Source: Pterois miles (Eukaryota > Chordata > Actinopteri > Perciformes > Scorpaenidae). Taken from it: a stretch of 64,000 nt of DNA. The notes under the pieces were generated by a model. The model saw only the letters and a program-made list of their open reading frames with translations, was not told the DNA's origin and searched no databases. The position numbers were made by a program, and so were the translations under genes. Position 1 is the first letter of the stretch. Each line of letters starts with the position of its first letter. Below, in pieces: positions 26,460-38,838 of this stretch. The stretch is taken from positions 1,136,001 through 1,200,000 of the forward strand of contig CAMQGK010000334.1 in NCBI GenBank assembly GCA_947000775.1. Reading direction: 5' to 3'.

Positions 26460-26716
26460 CAGGGCTCCAGAGTCGGGTATGTGACCAAAAAACTCTGTCA
26501 AGTGCGATTTAACATTTTCACTGGTCAGACTGGTGCGTCTGACATTTAGCAGGTCTGTGTCTGTTACAAACAATAATAAAGAAGTGGATGTTGCATTAAA
26601 TGGGATTTACTGTTTTACTATTATTTTTTACCATGGTATCAGATTGGTATAGAAAATCATAGATTTTCACCGGTACTGATATCGACTACTAAATTTATGG
26701 TATGGTAACGTCCCTA
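26460..26716 (+). mobile_element. DNA-element terminal fragment (GTCCCTAG end)
   Basis: The segment GGTACTGATATCGACTACTAAATTTATGG and the end GTAACGTCCCTAG match the end of the repeat at 36000-36053 (GATATCGACTACTAAATTTC, GTGACATCCCTAG). This marks it as one terminus of a family whose other end is not identified here. The left boundary is a guess. Confidence 0.55.
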
Positions 26717-26858
26717 GTGTAGGACTATGGGAACTAACAAAATGCTTCAAATGTTTTACTGCCGCGCAAAAAGGAGCACTGAAAAATTTTGGGTGCACCT
26801 AAATGAAAAAGTTAGGCACACCAGTGCAATCAATGTAAAAAGTTAGTTTGGAGTGCTG

Positions 26859-26910
<52 letters not shown>

Positions 26911-27915
26911 GTGTGTGTTAGACAGGTCAGTGCATAATTGTGTTTTCCATTACAGTATGTACCCCATGTCCAATGCTTCCTTGCTATTAATGGTATTAAA
27001 CATATTCAGTTTGCTTTTCCTCAATGGCTCAAAGTAGCAATTAGCTGCACTTTAAAAGAGATCACAAAAATCAAGTACTCCTACATAAAGGGATGGGTGA
27101 TGTGCCTGAGGCACATTAAGTAACTGTGAAAGAGTGAAAATTAAAATTAAGATGATGTATCCTTACAGTATGTGCAAGATGAAGAGCTTTGTGTGTGAAT
27201 GCTCATTTGTCCAACACAAACAGAACGCATGGCATAAGTAGAAATATACGGTGATATCTAATGAAGTACACAATGTCAACCATTTCCCATGTACTTTATG
27301 AGCCACTACTCCAGTGTGCATCTAAAGGTTCGTTTTATGAATCAGTGGTGTACGTCAGACAGAATATTAATATGGCGAGTCGTGTGTAGCACATTTACAT
27401 TCTGAATGCATATACTGTATGTCTAAATGAGACTTGGGGGTGATGCCACAGTGGGAATACATAATCAGTAGGTGTGGTAGCAGCTGGTGTCAGTCAGTCA
27501 CTAAGTTACACTGCACTGCTTGACCACTGCTGACACTCTTGCTCCTGTACTGCTCCACTGCAGGCAATCAGGTTCACAGCATGGCGCCAAAACAGCAAAT
27601 GGGCACTGGTTAGAAAAAAAGAAAGCTGTGCACCATGACAATAATACACCACTGCAGGTACAAAGCCCAGTCATGTACTGTGTGCCATTACGAGGATCGC
27701 TATGTACGCAGCATTCTCTTTGTAGTTAAAGGTCTTGTGAAATGGCTTTGAGATTGTACTTCTCTGGCATAGTTTGATTTGTTTCTGCATGAAACTAAGT
27801 ATTAGTGCGTGGCAGGATAGGCAAAGATTCCCAAGTGGATACTGATGTTAACTCTTACTATTGACGAATATCCTTTTGCACTACTTTCAGTTCAGAGACG
27901 GCTGCCTTAAATGAA
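26717..27915. repeat. (GT)n at 26860-26919 in otherwise unrecognised DNA
   Basis: The microsatellite has about 30 units with one GC interruption. The remainder is unrecognised non-coding DNA. Confidence 0.8.
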
Positions 27916-28345
27916 TGGTTACCATTACAGGAATAATCTGCTCATTTTGAGTTTGCTGTCTTGCTGCCCTTTCCTGGGCCACATTAATCAGCTCTGACTG
28001 GGGGATCCTGGGGCGTTCCCAGGCCAATGTGGAGATATCATCTCTCCACCTAGTCCTAGGTCTTCCCCGTAGCCTCCTCCCACCTGTTCGTGCCTGGAAC
28101 ACCTCTCTAGCAAGATGATGATGCCCGAACCACCTCAACTGGCTCCTTTCAACGCAAACGAGCAGCTACTCCGAGTCCCTCCCGGATGGCTGAGCTTCTC
28201 ACTGTAAGGGAGACGCCCACCATCCTCCTGAGAACACCCATTTTGCCCGCTTGTGCCAGTGATATAGTTCTTTTGGTCATGACCCAGCCCTCATGACCAC
28301 AGTACAGTTGTAGAAAATAGTCCAGAGTAATGCTGCACGGTTGAA
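27916..28345 (-). pseudogene. LINE ORF2 C-terminal/3' remnant
   Basis: Minus-strand translation gives, in two frames, MGVLRRMVGVSLTVRSSAIR with EGLGV (28149-28394 region), then MRWFGHH, a deletion, and AREVFQARTGGRRLRGRPRT RWRDDISTLAWERPRIPQ (27887-28138). This order is the C-terminal tail downstream of the reverse transcriptase domain in a non-LTR retrotransposon family that is common in fish and other vertebrates. A deletion removes the IRMPPGRLP-like segment seen at 63946-63975, and at least one frameshift is present. The LINE clade was not assigned. A related copy sits at the right edge of the window on the other strand. Confidence 0.82.
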
Positions 28346-28469
28346 AATGCTGTTTTTTAACCAAAAACCTACCAACATTTTTGTATTTTCTCATCTATTA
28401 AGAGGTTATTTTAGGTACTTGTATGTCTCTCTTTAGAAAAGCAAATCAAACTTTTGCATAACAAGCACA

Positions 28470-28998
28470 AACACAAAACTACAGTTACCACAATAGCTGG
28501 TGTTACCAGTGTTACACTGTTCAGACATACGGCCATTACATAAATTGTGTACCACCCTTACCATCATTTCACTTTTTTTTTAAAAATAGAAATAAAACCC
28601 ATTTAGTTCATTTTTGCGTATCAGCGCCATGCAATCAATCGGACGACAAAGTGAAAGAGTCTGCTCCCTAGTCTCCTGAGTCTCTCAACGCACAGTAGCA
28701 GAAGTCAGATTTAACACACAAAGCGGAAAACAAAAGCGCCTATAGGCAAAAATTCAGATTTAAATCTAATGCTCTGTGGTAACTGTAATGTTAATGAGCC
28801 GGTGTGCGGTGCTGCAGCGATAAATGGAAACCTGTGAGAGATCAGACACACAGCCATCCAAAGTTTAAGAGTAGAGTAAGTGCTTTATATATATTGACCA
28901 GCATCTTTTCTTGTAAAATATCCAGTGTAATTGGAAACACCGGTGTTGTCACAATTTTATTAATCAGTGAGAAAACTTCTTCACCGTAACATCCCTAG
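28470..28998 (+). mobile_element. Non-autonomous TIR DNA element, copy 2
   Basis: Colinear with 6213-7239 but without the Tc1-like insertion. It shares GGTGTTACCAGTGTTACAC, AATAAAACCCATTTAGTTC, CAGATTTAAATCTAATGCTC, TGTAATGTTAATGAG and GGAAACACCGGTGTTGTCAC, and ends CACCGTAACATCCCTA. No coding capacity. It supplies the empty-site comparison for the Tc1-like insertion at 6.6 kb. Confidence 0.75.
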
Positions 28999-29731
28999 TC
29001 TAGGCACACAATAAAAATTCAAAGAAGTCAAGTTGCAGCTATAAGCAATATATCGTAAATGCCTCCTCATGCACAAGTTTCCAGAGCGACCTCTGCTGAT
29101 CTCTGTCTCAGAGTCAACATTTATCTGGTGAAGGTGGCAGGACAGGACGGATAATAACACCTGGGTGACAAGATAAGGAGAGTAGAGTATACAGAGTGTC
29201 CTGATCTCACACACACACAGTTGTGGAAATCTCACATTTATGACTACATAACAGCATTGCATTCACTTGCTATGTTGTCACACAACTAAACCGGGAAAAC
29301 GAAACGTAACCGAACATGACTGTCATAGAGAAAACATTGTAAATACGGTCTCGTAAGTTGGAGGTTCTCACAGCTCACAGGCACTCAACAGTAAAGTGAG
29401 TGTCAGCTACACACAGAGCAACCTGCAGTCAACTTTTTTTTACACCAAGTGGGATGAAATCTGTAAAAACAGCGGTGTCACGCTTCAACATGGTGATACG
29501 AGTTGACAGACGGGAGCAAAGAAACCTTTTGAGAGCTCAGCAGCACTGAAGGGAGGGAGTTAATATATGCAGCAAAGACCAAAATTTTCTGTGCAACCAA
29601 ATTTTTGCTTTTGCTCCTACTTCAGTCACCAGTGTTCCCCTGGATACACATATCGGCCAATAGTACTTTGAGGGAGTTTCGACTTCATTCTTACTTGGAA
29701 AAACTACTCTACCGTCAGGACTCTATCAACC

Positions 29732-29732
<1 letters not shown>
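28999..29732. other. Unrecognised non-coding DNA
   Basis: Nothing recognised. Confidence 0.45.

Positions 29733-29809
<77 letters not shown>
29733..29809 (+). repeat. (TG)n microsatellite
   Basis: About 38 perfect TG units. Confidence 0.98.
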
Positions 29810-29810
<1 letters not shown>

Positions 29811-32800
29811 TATTTTCAAGACTGTTAGTGGGCATGGAGGTGGACCCCATTATTTAAACACAGTAATGGGTCACTGACTCTTCTTCTGTTGACACAGGAT
29901 TCTGTCCATGTAATTATCTGTTTCTATACTACGGTATTCATCAGTTCTTAGATTTGTTTATGTTCATTAACAACCTCATGAACTAAGACCTCCTCTGCCA
30001 ATGCGGGAGATCATCAATATTCCAATGGTGTGCTTTACATCCTCCCTCCTTCTCTTCCTCTCCCTCTTTTTCTCTCTTACACCACTCCTCATCTGTTTTC
30101 CGATCCTAACACTGTGCAGTGGAAATCACTTCAGACAACTGAGTCAGAATAATTTGCATGTAGCCTATCAAAGAGGTCTTACCATTGCATGGCTCATTCA
30201 TATTCATGAGGTCATGGCCGGGATGGTGCCCTCATTGGCCCCGTCAAGGCTCGAAACCCGCCTCTGTGATCAGAGCTAACCGCTATTGGATGGCTCTTCA
30301 TTAGCAATCACATCCCTGTTGACCCAGTTTCCGACGGTTACAGATTATTTTTTTTTCTGGCTGCACGTGCAGTGTGATTCAGGGCCAAAAAACTCAAGGT
30401 GGATTGAAACAAGGTGCTCTTGATCTAAACTGGAAAGCACTTCAGCAATATTATCAGTGAGATCAGCTTGTACATTATACAGTACGTGAGGCGTTCCTTG
30501 TTTCTGAGGCTCATTATTTTCAAAGAGCCCATTAATTTTAACATGCACTGTCTGCTTTTTCACAAAATATGTTCAGCGGTTAGATCAACTATTTTATTGA
30601 TTCTGCTGAGGTGGATGCTTTGACAATTAACAACAAAAAACACAGAGATCATGTACGATTGAATGCACTTACTGACTCCACACTTCACAATCAGAATCAG
30701 AGGAGCGAATACACTTTACCCCAAAGTCCAGCTCATTTGATTAGTGTGAACACTGCATAAAATACTCAGGCACGGTTCATCGATCTGTACTTGAGTCTGC
30801 AGTCAGCGAGTAGTTTTGAAAGGGTAGGCTTTTTTGAACGCCGGCTTCTCCTCTGAAATCTGAAATCTGTATATGCTCACAGCCGCCAATCTCATCCTCT
30901 GATCTGTGTGGCCATGCATGATAAAGCAGGAAAGCAGAGGAGAGGATCCTTAAAATATAGTAGGCATTGGGGTTGGGTTTGTCATTTTATTATGCTAAGT
31001 TAATAGTTGGCATAATAGAACGAGAGCTGCTCAGCGGGCAGAGAGATAGGAAGACAGCAGGGGAAACAATGTGTAGAGCTGGCACATTTTCACATCTAAC
31101 TCAGTGACGACAGTTTGGTGAGTTTCATTTTGTTTGAATGAAGTGTTTTACTGCCACTAGAACAACTGATCTCAAGACAAACAAATACATGCGGATCATA
31201 ACGCAAATTTACTCGAGTACGAACCCACTGCTAATGTGAAAGCTGAGGAGGAGTGGAGGTGGGGAATCATACTCTGGCACAGTACGGATCAATCACACAT
31301 AATATGAAAACGCACTAAGCTGTCTCTTTGGTTGACTGTTTAAAAATCGGTGACATAGGGACCATTAAAATGCTTTACATTTAATTATCTACTCTCATAT
31401 TGTTGGTGTTTGGGAACTTATTTAATAATGAATCCTTGAATCCTAGTTTGTTTTGTACATAATAAATCAACATGGAGTAAAATATACACTGTATGTGCTG
31501 TGTGAACAGATAGAGATACAGTTTCCTTAGCCAATCCAATGACAGTCATGAAAGACGCTTTCTAAGCCACCACTATTTCACACAATGCAATGGGGGCAAC
31601 CTCAGCTGCTGTTTGTAGATACAGCCACTTATGCTTGATAAATCACAACAAATGGATACAAAATAGCTTCAACATTTACTGGAATGCCTGTCGAAGGTCA
31701 TCAGGCTGACGCACATTATAATGGGATGCTAAATGTTGACAGTTTGCAGGAGTTTGCTTCTTTGTAAGCTACAGGAAACAATTGGCACTGAGATTGAAAG
31801 CTGTAATTTGCATTGTCTCTTGCAATGTGTGTGTGCATGTTTGTGTATATATGTTGTTGTATTATACTTCATAAGTGCTTGAGTATTGTGTGATCTAGAA
31901 CATTAGCCTTGAGGAATATCGACTCAACTGTGTCAGTAAAGAGACAGAAACAACCGTTGAACAATGACAAATATGCTATCATTTTCCCACCTACTTGTGC
32001 TACTTTGAATGTAAAGATGTCATCGCAGCAATGATTGTGATGGCTTTTGTCAGGAAGATAAAAAGCTTAAAAATAACCCTCTCGTTTAGACACTTTGGCA
32101 GACACATATACCAAGTGGAAGCTGAATATGCACATAGCTCTCTGCAGCACATACTTTGGCAGTACATAATAGGATTTGTGCCATAGAGAAACCATATCTT
32201 TAGAATAGGCCTGTATAATCCTGCTGTATTACAGATGTGCAGTGTAACAAAAATGCCAAATGTCCTGAGCAGATGAAGCCATTAGTGTACTTTTTCCACA
32301 CTTACTGCACTATTCTAATTTCTACCCGAAGAGGAAATTCTAGTGCCTTCCAACCAAGTAATTACCACGCATTTTCACTTTTTTATTACTGACTGCAGTA
32401 TAGAGAGTATAACATGATTTTTTAGCCACCTCTCCTAGCAATGGGGGCCAGAGAGACAACTGTGCAGCAGCCATTTATTTTAGTAATATATGTGACTTCT
32501 TTGGTAGCACTGCATACTGCAATTGTAGAAACCACACTAATCACATACAAAACTATGCAAGAAAGAGGCAAAGAAAAGATCAACTAATGCAATACTCTCT
32601 TAGTGTTATACGACAGATGCATAGAATTAGCACGGGGTGAGCAACAAACAGTAATATGATCACTTCATGTGTATGCTAGGTACAATTTGTCATATTTATA
32701 TTCAGATCCATTTGTGAATGTTGGCAGAATAAATGTCTGTCTTATTAATCTCAACTGTATTCAGTTTTCATTCAACTGAACCCATATATTACTGATTTCC

Positions 32801-34345
32801 AGGGGAAATATGACTGCCGAGTGTCGTGATTATCAACCAGGAAACATGCAGACTGCACATTTTATATTTAAATGTATCTGATGCTGAGACTCTTAATCTC
32901 ACAGTGGAAGCATTTAGGTCTTTTTGATTTAAGTGTTCACCTTTTCAATTTGAAGATAATAACTGGTTTTCTTGCAGTGCCAGCATGATGCATTCACCTT
33001 GCCTTGTTAGACTATGCAATATGACTCATATCAGAGGACCGCCATATACTCCGGTGAAGATACGGACATATAAAACAGGATATAGAGAATATTGTCTGTG
33101 AAGGGACTGCAGAGTGTGTAAAGCAATCTATTATCTGCTCTATTTTATGGTTCTCTGTACCTGCAGAGTAGCATAACACTAGATGTTTTTTATGAACGCG
33201 AGCATATGTTATACAATTACTGGTTGGACTTTTCTATGACTTGTATTACTGTCTTTGGTAAAAGGACACAAATAACACAAACTAAATGAGAGAAAAGACA
33301 CACAACATTGCTTGCGAGCTGGACTTGAACCCTGAATGTTGTCATTGACGCCATATCCATAGCCATTACCTCTAAGTGTCTCTCTTATGGCAACTGGGTG
33401 CTAAATTATATTGGTAGAGAGACAGAGAGAGCATAATGCATGATGTTCACTTTATCTCTGCTGTGCAATCGACTGCCATGTTTTGTTAAAATGGCCACTG
33501 GAGGGATGAGGCAATAGACAATGGAGGGAGAAACACTGTCTACAAAAAAAAAAACAAACACTTTACTCTTCTGAAAGTCTTCTAGAGAAATCCAACTCGA
33601 AGAGCCGCCTCAGTCTCCGTCATTGTTCTCCTTACAAAATAAATGTGGCTCATCTCATTTCTGTGCTTTCCTGTGCTCAGTGCAGGGTTGATACCTGCAG
33701 GGAGGCGATGGATAGATAGCTATAAGAATCAAAACACTGTATGTTGGTCTTTCAATCGACCTGCAGGTTTAAAGCGTCTGTTCTGAGGTAAACGGATTTA
33801 CGCGCCTCTTCACAAAAGCTGAAATTACTCTTTTGCCCACACCTTTTTTATTTTTAATCTTGCTATCACTTCCTCACTCTTAGATTACTTCTCTCTCGCC
33901 CTCTTGCTCCATTTTCACAGTCATCTGCTCATGCTTGTACTCCTTATCTAGTTTTCTCTTTCTTCTTTTAAATCACTGGCCATGTATGTCTTCGCTGATT
34001 TCTCTAATTCACCCAACCTCTATACCTATTTCTGCTCTCTCTCCCCGCCTGCCTTCCTTCCCATCGCCTATTTAAAGCTGCTTTATGGACTCATGTGGCT
34101 CACTGTCTGATAAGCGGTGATTAAAGTGTTGTGATACAGAGATAGCACAGGATAGCGAATCATGTCAGTTAAAAACCAATTACAGGTACATGTCAGACCT
34201 TTTATAAGAGACAGATGGGGCACAAAGCACGCAGCGAGAACAAGGAGAGAAAAACTGATAAAGTTAAGGATCATAAATGACGATGAAAATACTGACAGAA
34301 AAGTTTACAAAAATGGGGAGAAACAGCTTAAAGAATGGCGTAGAT
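29810..34345. other. Unrecognised 4.5-kb stretch with no identified repeat
   Basis: This is the longest stretch of the window in which I recognise neither a transposon nor a microsatellite. Open frames stay below about 95 codons and none carries a motif. The part 30100-31130 has a more balanced composition, with GCTATTGGATGGCTCTTCAT near 30281 and GAGAGCTGCTCAGCGGGCAG near 31023. Such stretches in teleosts often hold regulatory elements, but that is inference. Confidence 0.4.
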
Positions 34346-34525
34346 ATAAACTTGAATTACCGCCTCAAGTCAAGTTCCAGTTTACGTCCATGTCTGTCCA
34401 AAAAGTCTTTGAGTTAAAGCCAAAGACAGGTTTTGTGAGGTCAAAGTGACCTTGACATTTGACCACCAAATTCAGTTCATCCTTAAGTCAAAGTGGCCGT
34501 TTGTGTCAAATTTGAAGAAATTCGC
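34346..34525 (+). repeat. Interspersed repeat fragment
   Basis: GTCAAAGTGACCTTGACATT followed by TGACCACCAAA and TTCATCCTTAAGTC, and then TTTGTGTCAAATTTGAAGAA, is a dispersed-repeat motif common in fish genomes. The family was not assigned. The neighbouring open frames are not genes. Confidence 0.6.
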
Positions 34526-35199
34526 TGTTTGGATTCACACACACAGTTAAGCATTTGCTGCTTTAACGTGTCTCAAATTACCATTCTACACATGTACAGC
34601 TTTACTCAGGAACAGACTGCTCCTGTTACCGTATCACACACATTGATGAAAAACTTCTTTCTACTTCCTCACTCTTCATCTTCATCATATCTTCTCCTGC
34701 CTTCTGCAAATCTACGTAATGTATGAACACCTGCTTTAGCTGACATTTAAACAGCATCTCATCATGCTTCCAAGTCTGATCACAGCTTCAATCTCCTTAT
34801 AACGTGGCGGCAGAGCTTAGATCCCCACCCCACCTAACTCCCATCTCTTTCTGCTATTTTAATTACACACTGACATTTACTTTTACAGGTCCCATACTGT
34901 GTTACAGCAGAAAAAAAAAAAAGAAAAAGAAAAAATTTAAGACCACATGAGCACAAGTGAATGCCAGGGTATCGCATATGTACATGTACACACACTCAAG
35001 CATTCATGCCCACACATGCACATAGTCAAATACATCCATTTATGCACATATAAAACCTGATTGCTGTCGCCTGAGGGGATATCTGTGACTAAATGTCATT
35101 TTTGTGCTGAATCAAAAAACACTGTTGGAATTACAGAGGAGCCAGTGGGGACTCTAGTCCCCCATATAAGCCTGGACCCCCACTAAAATTTCTAGCAGT
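34526..35199. other. Unrecognised non-coding DNA
   Basis: Nothing recognised apart from a short A-rich tract at 34910-34940. Confidence 0.45.
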
Positions 35200-36053
35200 C
35201 AAAGGTCAGGATCTTCACAAAACGTCAAATGATGTCACAAGAACCAATACCGTCTTTGCTCTTCGGTACAAAGTCGATGCCAAAATTTTGAAAGCGTGTC
35301 GCCACTTCCACATGGGGCCTGACACTAACGGCGTCTAAAATCCCAACGGATGCAATAAACTTACTATTGACTTGTCCAGGGGATGCACCCTATTTTTTTC
35401 CCTGATCATCACCCTCTGAATTTAGCACTCGCCACCCACCAAATGCAGATAAATTGTTGGCAGTGGTGGGTGAAATCATCAAGACACCAGCCCCTTTGGC
35501 AGACAGGGAAAATGCTAGTGATGGGAATATAGAATCGTAGTTGTCTGCTTTCTGGGCATGTCATACCTCTGTGACTACCATTTCCTCTTACTGATGGTTA
35601 CCAGATGTTATGCGCACACAATGACACATACGCACACTATATCATTCAGGTTGTTTTGGACCAGAAAAAAAAACCTGAGAGGATACACCCTATTTTTCCC
35701 TGAAAATTAGCAGAGCTACTATCGTTAATGGACGTGCCATTGACTTATTATTATGAGACGTTTACGGTCTGCTCAGCAAAATGACCACTGGGTGAAGGTA
35801 AATTGTTATGATGTGTTCAAATGTAATCTTGTAAAATTAAGCTTTTGGCGAGAAACTTGAACAAATGCATTTGTTTGAAGGAAATGTTTTCACATTAATA
35901 TAAAATAGATATCAGAGATGGAATTATGACCTGTTTAACCTCTTAACGGCAGCTCAGAGTGTTTGTTTCGTTTTTTTCTGCAGTATCAAACTGGGTATCG
36001 AGAATCATGGTATTGATATCGACTACTAAATTTCTGGTATCGTGACATCCCTA
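35200..36053 (+). mobile_element. Interspersed DNA element (GTGACATCCCTAG end)
   Basis: The right end ATATCGACTACTAAATTTCTGG with GTGACATCCCTAG matches 26640-26716. The left part contains TCTTCGGTACAAAGTCGATG, typical of fish elements that start near a GGTATCGATACC-like terminus. The phrase CACCCTATTTTT occurs twice (near 35385 and 35685), indicating internal duplication. No coding frame was seen. The left boundary is approximate. Confidence 0.5.
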
Positions 36054-36337
36054 GTGACAACTAACTAGTCATTTTACAATGTCCACATCTGAGTAGATTC
36101 TTCACGTCAAAATGCTGCTAATCACAAGAACATCCACTGAAGCTGGACTGTGGTTTGAACCCTGTTTACACAAAAGAGAGCTATGGGTAATCAATTATTT
36201 ACACTGATATCACACTGATAGCAATTTAGCCCATGCTGGAATTTAATGAAGACACTGATCAGAGTGGAAGTCAGTCAAAATAGGCTTTGAAAGTTTACAG
36301 TATGAGAAAAAAATACATCATTTAAAAACAATTTTAA

Positions 36338-36602
36338 TCACAAAGACAGCATCTTGCTTTGCTCCTCACACATAATAACAGTGGTGCTTCTGTATGCCAT
36401 AACGAATCCCAAGATTACAAATTCCTCATTCTGCCTACCCGTCACAAAAGCAATCTTGCCACTTGGGTCTTTTTTTTTTTTTTTTTTTTTTTTTAAGTAA
36501 TTTTCCATCAGTATTTCATTCAATTGAACACCTGTCATAGAACAAAATGGCTCCGGTGGAGTTTCTCCAGTTTTCAACCACAAAGCAATCTCACTCTGTG
36601 CA
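36338..36602 (-). other. Unidentified short open frame with a splice-acceptor-like start
   Basis: On the minus strand, a pyrimidine-rich stretch ending CTCACTGGTTTGTTTCAG (to 36603) precedes a frame reading AQSEIALWLKTGETPPEPFC and SMTGVQLNEILMENYL. A homopolymer (24 T on the plus strand, 36471-36494) reads as poly-Lys. The frame then continues GKIAFVTGRQNEEFVILGFV with MAYRSTTVIMCEEQSKMLSL and a stop. I do not recognise the product. It may be the last coding part of the adjacent hAT transposon, an exon of an unknown gene, or a relic. The homopolymer makes the frame join uncertain. Confidence 0.35.
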
Positions 36603-36684
36603 CCTGAAACAAACCAGTGAGATTACAAGGGAAACAAAATGTCACATTTTTATAGTTGTGTCTCAAAACAGATGCGGTACATAT

Positions 36685-38101
36685 TTAATAATATGAAAAC
36701 AACCAAAACAGCTTTGCCGTGGTAACGGATGACTGCATGTCAACAAGTCCGAGTATGAATTTTCCCTCGTCAGTGGAAGGGACCACTTCCTTTGCTCTGT
36801 TGGATAAGTCCCCTTCTGTTGCAACAGTGGATGGGTCTCTGGCTAAACTCATAGATCCAAGTCCATCCAGTCGACCAGCAAATTTCTCTTTCAACTTCGC
36901 TATTAAATCTGTCATCGTATCTGAGATTTGTGCAGGGGATTTGTGGTGCATCAGAAAAGGCAGCATTCGGACTGTGCTCAAGTCAGCTACGCAAATGTAC
37001 AGTTTGACTTGGAGTGCGCCATGACAAGTCATTCAGGTGTTTGAATATGTCACTCAGAAAGCAGACATGAAGTTGTCGTCCACTACGCAATTCAGTACGC
37101 AAAGTGTGTTTCTGCCTTTTTATGCTTGCTGCTGTGGAGGAAAGTTGTGATCTAATCTCTGATATTACAGAAACACTCCAGTGCTTTTGCCTTTTGATAG
37201 CCACTTGACGCCATTGTGCAAAGCAGGTCATGGTGCTCGGCAGACACTTCGTAAGTGGTGTTGGAGGCTTGATGTGAAGCAAATAAAATTATTTGTAGCC
37301 ATCAGGCTGTCTATTGTCGTTCTGAGCTCTCTGCTTAGTTTTGCCCACAACATCGCCTGATGCACAATGTAGTATAAGGATATCATATCATTTGCTGTTA
37401 AAAATTTGTGCATATATGCACAATTGTAAATTATCTGCTTTATATGTGGCCTCGTCGACTGCTATAGACATGACATCAGCTTTCTTCAGGTCTTCTAACA
37501 GCATTTCAAAGACATCTATAGCAAAACTTTCAACCCTGAAAATGTCTGAAGTATCTGACGGGTACGTTTTTAATAGCACACACTCGTTTTTATTTTGTTG
37601 CCATTCATAACCTCATTCACGGTGGCCAGCCTGCAGTCTTTGATGCTTTCAGAGTCTGAAAATGGTCTTTTCTTCTTTGCCAACATTCAGCAAACATGAA
37701 GGGAAGCTGCTGTAGCTCTCTCTTGAGCTGTGCTTGATTGCACCATAGTAGTATGTACTCCGGTTGTAAGATGCACTCTCTCGTGAGATCCCTCATGAAA
37801 GTTTGTGCAGAAAGTCTGTTGTTTCTCAATGTGGTGTCCCCGCACACTGTAACGCACTCGGAGCAAACGTAACACAGTTGTCTGTCCAGGCAGAGTTAAA
37901 GTAACGGTTTTCATTGTCAATTTTATATTTCTGGGTTGAGAAAGACATGTTAGATTGTAGACTAGCACAGCAACACGCTGCATTGTGGGTTGACTGTTGC
38001 TAGGTTATGCAGAGTGTTGCATTCACAGTCTGTAAAATGTGTTTTTCTCACAGGTCGCCTCTGGGCCGCATGTAGCCCATGGGCCACCATTTGAATAGTG
38101 T
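36685..38101 (-). pseudogene. hAT transposase (GTF2IRD2/ZBED-like), frameshifted
   Basis: Minus-strand segments in the family order: KIDNENRYFNSAWTDNCV (near 37900, N-terminus); CGDTTLRNN, a BED zinc-finger remnant (near 37830); RVESFAIDVFEMLLEDL, then SIAVDEATYKADNLQLCIYA (37388-37579, the DE-type catalytic region); MISLYYIVHQAMLWAKLSRE with SLMATNNFICFTSSLQHHLR (37228-37400); CFLSDIFKHLNDLS (near 37050); LQVKLYICVADLSTVRMLPF (near 36980). At least four frameshifts separate these. The sequence at 38057-38101 (GGGCCGCATGTAGCCCATGG) resembles the end of a vertebrate hAT element. Domesticated relatives exist in vertebrates, but this copy is broken and shows no sign of function. Confidence 0.8.
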
Positions 38102-38838
38102 AATAATTAATGCTTCAATTTATGTAGCCTCTCGGTCAGTCAGCATGTCTCATTCTTTGCTTGGCTATCCGTCCAAGTCTGCCTTAACCCTTTTTAAAGC
38201 ATCTATGTCCATGACTCCTTAATTTACATGCATTCATCTACATAATAACAACACAGATGAGCACAGACACAAACACACATGCATTATATAAATTCAAATC
38301 TATTCAATCCCATTAAATTGAAGTACAGTAAGCAGCACAAGAGCACCTGCAACCTCTCCATTTATGTGGCTCACCCAGAAGTCCTCCAACTCATTTAAAT
38401 ATACATGAACCATCACACACACACACACACACACACACACAAAGGTGAATAAATGGTAATCAGATTGTGATTATGGGTCTCGATGAAACAATAGAGACAA
38501 TGGTCAAGGTGTGCCACTGTTTTCCCCACCGTTATATAAGCTAATTCCTATCTGTTTAATGCAATACCCCACTGAATAAATCAGATTTAGTGTGTGCTTC
38601 TGTACTGTAGGTACATGTGTGTGTGTGTCTTAATGTGTGTGTCTGTGGGGTGACAAGATCTGAATGATTAATGGTCATTGTACAATAGAAAACATTAAAA
38701 GAAAGTCTACAGGTACACACAGACACTTGAAATATAATGAATGCTCAAGCAGCAGATGTTTAATACTGACTACATACCTTGCACATACAGGACATGCAGC
38801 AGTTTTTGTTTAATGTGTGGAATTATATGGACATTTTT
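38102..38838. repeat. (CA)n at 38414-38441 in unrecognised DNA
   Basis: A short CA tract of 14 units; the remainder is unrecognised non-coding DNA. Confidence 0.7.
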
